Shown: one piece after another, positions 61,842 to 64,000 of the stretch
Numbering within the stretch: the stretch's first letter is position 1
Layout: each line of letters starts with the position of its first letter
Assembly (NCBI RefSeq): GCF_003449015.1
Contig: NZ_QRGD01000001.1
Location: 558,001-622,000, forward strand
Source: Aureibaculum luteum
GTDB lineage: Bacteria; Bacteroidota; Bacteroidia; Flavobacteriales; Flavobacteriaceae
Direction: 5' to 3'
DNA: 64,000 bases
Position numbers and translations under genes: made by a program
The notes under the pieces: generated by a model
What the model was told of the DNA's origin: nothing
Database searches by the model: none
What the model saw: only the letters and a program-made list of their open reading frames with translations

Positions 61842-62873
61842 ATGGGAATAAAACGTATAGCAAAATTAGCCAATGTTTCAATTGGAACAGTAGATAGAGT
61901 GCTGAATAAAAGGTCTGGTGTATCTAAAGAAACAGAGAAAAAAGTTTTAAAAATTATCGAGGAAATTGGCTACTCCAAAAACACCACGGCAAGTCGACTA
62001 AAACTGGCTGCTACTAAAAAAATAAAGATTGCCATATTAACACCGAAAAGCAGTACAAAATGGAGCTATTGGAAACTACCCAAAAAAGGAATTACAAAAG
62101 CAATTGATGAGCTCACAGAACTCGGTGTTATGGCCTATTTTTACGATTTTACGGATTCATCAACATATAAAACACAAGTCAAAAATATTTTCCTTAAAAA
62201 TTATGACGCCATAGTTACCGTTCCTTTTTTCAAGAACGCGAGCAATTCTTTATTAAATCTTGCCGAATCAATAAACATTCCAGTTGTTTTTTTAGACACA
62301 GAAATACCATTACATGCTACTGCAAATTTTATTCGTCAAAACTCAGAAAAAGCGGGTATGGTTGCAGGTAGATTACTACACGGCTTAGTGGGAAACGATG
62401 GTCACTATTTTATAGTTAATATTAGTAACGACAAAGGAATACACGCCAATGGAAAACAAAGAGAAAACGGCTTTAGAACCTTTTTAAAATCCATCGATAC
62501 AGACATAAATATTAAAACGATAACCCACGCTGTAGATAGTAATTTTACATTTACGGAAGAATTGGAAAAGTTATTTAAAAACAACAACACTAAAGGGATT
62601 TTTGTAACAAACTCTAGATCTCATATGATTCCCCCAATTCTTAAAAAACACAATATTAAAAATACATTTGTAATTGGTTTTGACATGAATAAAGAGAACA
62701 TTGAGTGTTTAAAAAATGATAAAATAAACTTTATTCTTGATCAAAATCCAAAATATCAAGGTTATGCTGCCATAAAAGGGTTGTATAAATACATTACAGA
62801 ACAAGATGCTTCAGATTTAAATATTGAAATACCAATAGACATCATCGTAAAGGAAAATATTATTGAAGTGTAA
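61842..62873 (+). CDS. LacI family regulator with sugar-binding domain, second copy
   Basis: A 343-residue regulator. The LacI helix-turn-helix is MGIKRIAKLANVSIGTVDRV (residues 1-20) with the hinge SKNTTASRLKLAATKKIKIA; the remainder is a periplasmic-binding-protein-like domain (type Peripla_BP_4) with VVFLDTEIPLHATANFIRQN and FVIGFDMNKENIECLKNDKI. It differs from the LacI near kdgK in sequence and lacks the AAACGTTT operator. It is convergent with the TRAP permease gene, so it may control that transporter or genes beyond the window. Confidence 0.9.
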   Translation: MGIKRIAKLANVSIGTVDRVLNKRSGVSKETEKKVLKIIEEIGYSKNTTASRLKLAATKKIKIAILTPKSSTKWSYWKLPKKGITKAIDELTELGVMAYFYDFTDSSTYKTQVKNIFLKNYDAIVTVPFFKNASNSLLNLAESINIPVVFLDTEIPLHATANFIRQNSEKAGMVAGRLLHGLVGNDGHYFIVNISNDKGIHANGKQRENGFRTFLKSIDTDINIKTITHAVDSNFTFTEELEKLFKNNNTKGIFVTNSRSHMIPPILKKHNIKNTFVIGFDMNKENIECLKNDKINFILDQNPKYQGYAAIKGLYKYITEQDASDLNIEIPIDIIVKENIIEV

Positions 62874-62891
62874 ACAAAGAAAATCAGCTTT

Positions 62892-64000
62892 TTACAAACC
62901 AAATAATCTAGGTAAAAACATTGATATTTCAGGAATGTAACTAATCAACATTAATACAGCTACCATTATCGCTAAAAACGGCAATAGCGGTTTTATTACT
63001 TGCGTGACTGAAACTTTTGCGACACCACTACCTACAAAGAGCAAGGTACCCACAGGAGGTGTACAAATACCTATACAAAGGTTTAACACAATCACTATTC
63101 CAAAATGCACTGGATCCATCCCTAATGCAGTAACTACTGGTAAAAATATTGGCGTAAATATTAGAACAGCAGGGGTCATATCCATAAATGTTCCAACAAC
63201 AAGTAGAATAATATTAATTGCTAAAAAGATGGCAAATTTATTATTTAAAGAATCTAATAAAAACGTGCTTATCATTTCAGGAATTCCTTCAAAAGAAAAC
63301 AACCAAGACATAGCCATAGAAGTACAGATTAAAAACATAACCACAGCAGTTGTTTTTGCACTCGTTAGTAATACATCAGGAAAGTCCTTTGTTTTCATAT
63401 CTCCATAAATCAGAGACAAGACTGCGGCATATAACACAGCAATTACTGACGCTTCTGTTGCTGTAAAAATACCAGCCACAATTCCGCCAACTACAATTAC
63501 CAATAATAATAAACTAAAAAAGGCTTTTCTAAAGAAAGTCCAAACTTCAAAAAGAGTTGCTCGCTTCCCTCTAGCGTACCCTTTACTTATGGCGATAAAA
63601 GCAACATAACCCATAATAGCAAAACCTAACAAAATTCCCGGAATGTATCCAGCAATAAATAATGCTGCAACAGAAGCTGTTCCTCCACTTGCTAAAGCAT
63701 AAACGATAAGAATATTACTCGGTGGAATTAATAAGCCTGTTGTTGATGCTGTAATATTAATTGAAGCACTTAATGTTCTTGGGTATCCTTCTTCTTCCAT
63801 CCTATCCGTCATAATAGATCCAATAGCAGAAGCAGCAGCTAAAGCAGAACCTGATATAGCACCAAACAGCATTGATGCCAATATGTTTACATAAGCCAAA
63901 CCTCCTGGAAGACTAGACACTAACGATTTTGCAAAATTTATTAATCTATTCGCTATCCCTCCTCGTTTCATTATTTCACCTGCAAGTACAAAAAATGGAA
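62892..64000 (-). CDS. dctM: TRAP transporter large permease DctM (partial, N-terminus outside window)
   Basis: The minus-strand frame stays open to the window edge; the first visible residues are PFFVLAGEIMKRGGIANRL, so the ATG at 63971 is internal. Family motifs follow: LASMLFGAISGSALAAASAI, TASTTGLLIPPSNILIVYAL, and near the end NLCIGICTPPVGTLLFVGSG. About 369 of roughly 430 residues are present. DctM is the transport subunit of TRAP systems, which take up organic acids including uronates using a Na gradient. DctP and DctQ should lie upstream of it beyond 64000. Confidence 0.93.
   Translation of the reverse strand, partial: PFFVLAGEIMKRGGIANRLINFAKSLVSSLPGGLAYVNILASMLFGAISGSALAAASAIGSIMTDRMEEEGYPRTLSASINITASTTGLLIPPSNILIVYALASGGTASVAALFIAGYIPGILLGFAIMGYVAFIAISKGYARGKRATLFEVWTFFRKAFFSLLLLVIVVGGIVAGIFTATEASVIAVLYAAVLSLIYGDMKTKDFPDVLLTSAKTTAVVMFLICTSMAMSWLFSFEGIPEMISTFLLDSLNNKFAIFLAINIILLVVGTFMDMTPAVLIFTPIFLPVVTALGMDPVHFGIVIVLNLCIGICTPPVGTLLFVGSGVAKVSVTQVIKPLLPFLAIMVAVLMLISYIPEISMFLPRLFGL

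Overview
The window looks like a chromosomal segment of a marine, alginate-degrading member of the Flavobacteriaceae (Bacteroidota). The signs are AT-rich DNA, promoters of the TTTG / TAnnTTTG type, few Shine-Dalgarno sequences, gliding genes gldE and gldD, a type IX secretion tail on the first complete gene, a bL21 with a C-terminal extension, a type III glutamine synthetase, and SusC/SusD polysaccharide-utilisation genes. The genus cannot be fixed from the sequence.

Positions 1-30,000 are mostly housekeeping genes: recX (cut by the window edge), a T9SS cargo protein, RNase G, a 30-residue basic mS38-like protein and HU, then mutY-ssb-gldE-gldD-ctaA, two small lipoproteins, rplU-rpmA, a flippase and dut, a LysE exporter, an oxidoreductase, TPM/LemA proteins, MerR and M23 genes, alaS, GSCFA and rhodanese proteins, divergent glutamine synthetases (glnN and a GSII type), a Na/Ca exchanger, and a BlaI/M56 pair whose sensor carries four plug-like repeats.

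At 30,147 there is one tRNA-Arg(ACG). It is followed by about 1 kb of non-coding tandem repeats (30,205-31,236) in which a 16-nt copy of the tRNA 3' end recurs eight times. Two unit types (A, about 111-132 nt with a terminator; B, 162-167 nt with several hairpins) are arranged A-B-A-B-B-A-B and decay away from the tRNA. The closest precedent I know is the E. coli tyrT/rtT repeat. This is the most unusual structure in the window.

Positions 31,500-62,000 form a large alginate utilisation locus. Four promoters carry the same regulatory cassette: a -7 box TATATTTG whose last three bases start a tandem array of two to four 12-bp palindromes of the type TTGGnnnnCCAA at exact 13-bp spacing. They drive (i) susC-susD and a GH88 hydrolase, (ii) a FadR-type GntR regulator, an MFS transporter and an SDR, (iii) susC-susD, two PKD surface proteins and two PL7 lyases, and (iv) PL6, PL17 and KdgF. 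The GntR protein is the obvious candidate regulator. A LacI gene and a divergent kdgK - YhcH - PPi-type phosphofructokinase - kdgA set share a second pair of operators (centre AAACGTTT).

Proposed flow: PL7 enzymes and PKD proteins act on alginate at the surface, SusCD imports oligomers, PL6 and PL17 cut them to unsaturated monomers, KdgF opens these, the MFS carrier takes them across the inner membrane, the SDR reduces the product to KDG, and KdgK and KdgA give pyruvate plus glyceraldehyde-3-phosphate. A second LacI gene and the end of a TRAP transporter permease close the window.
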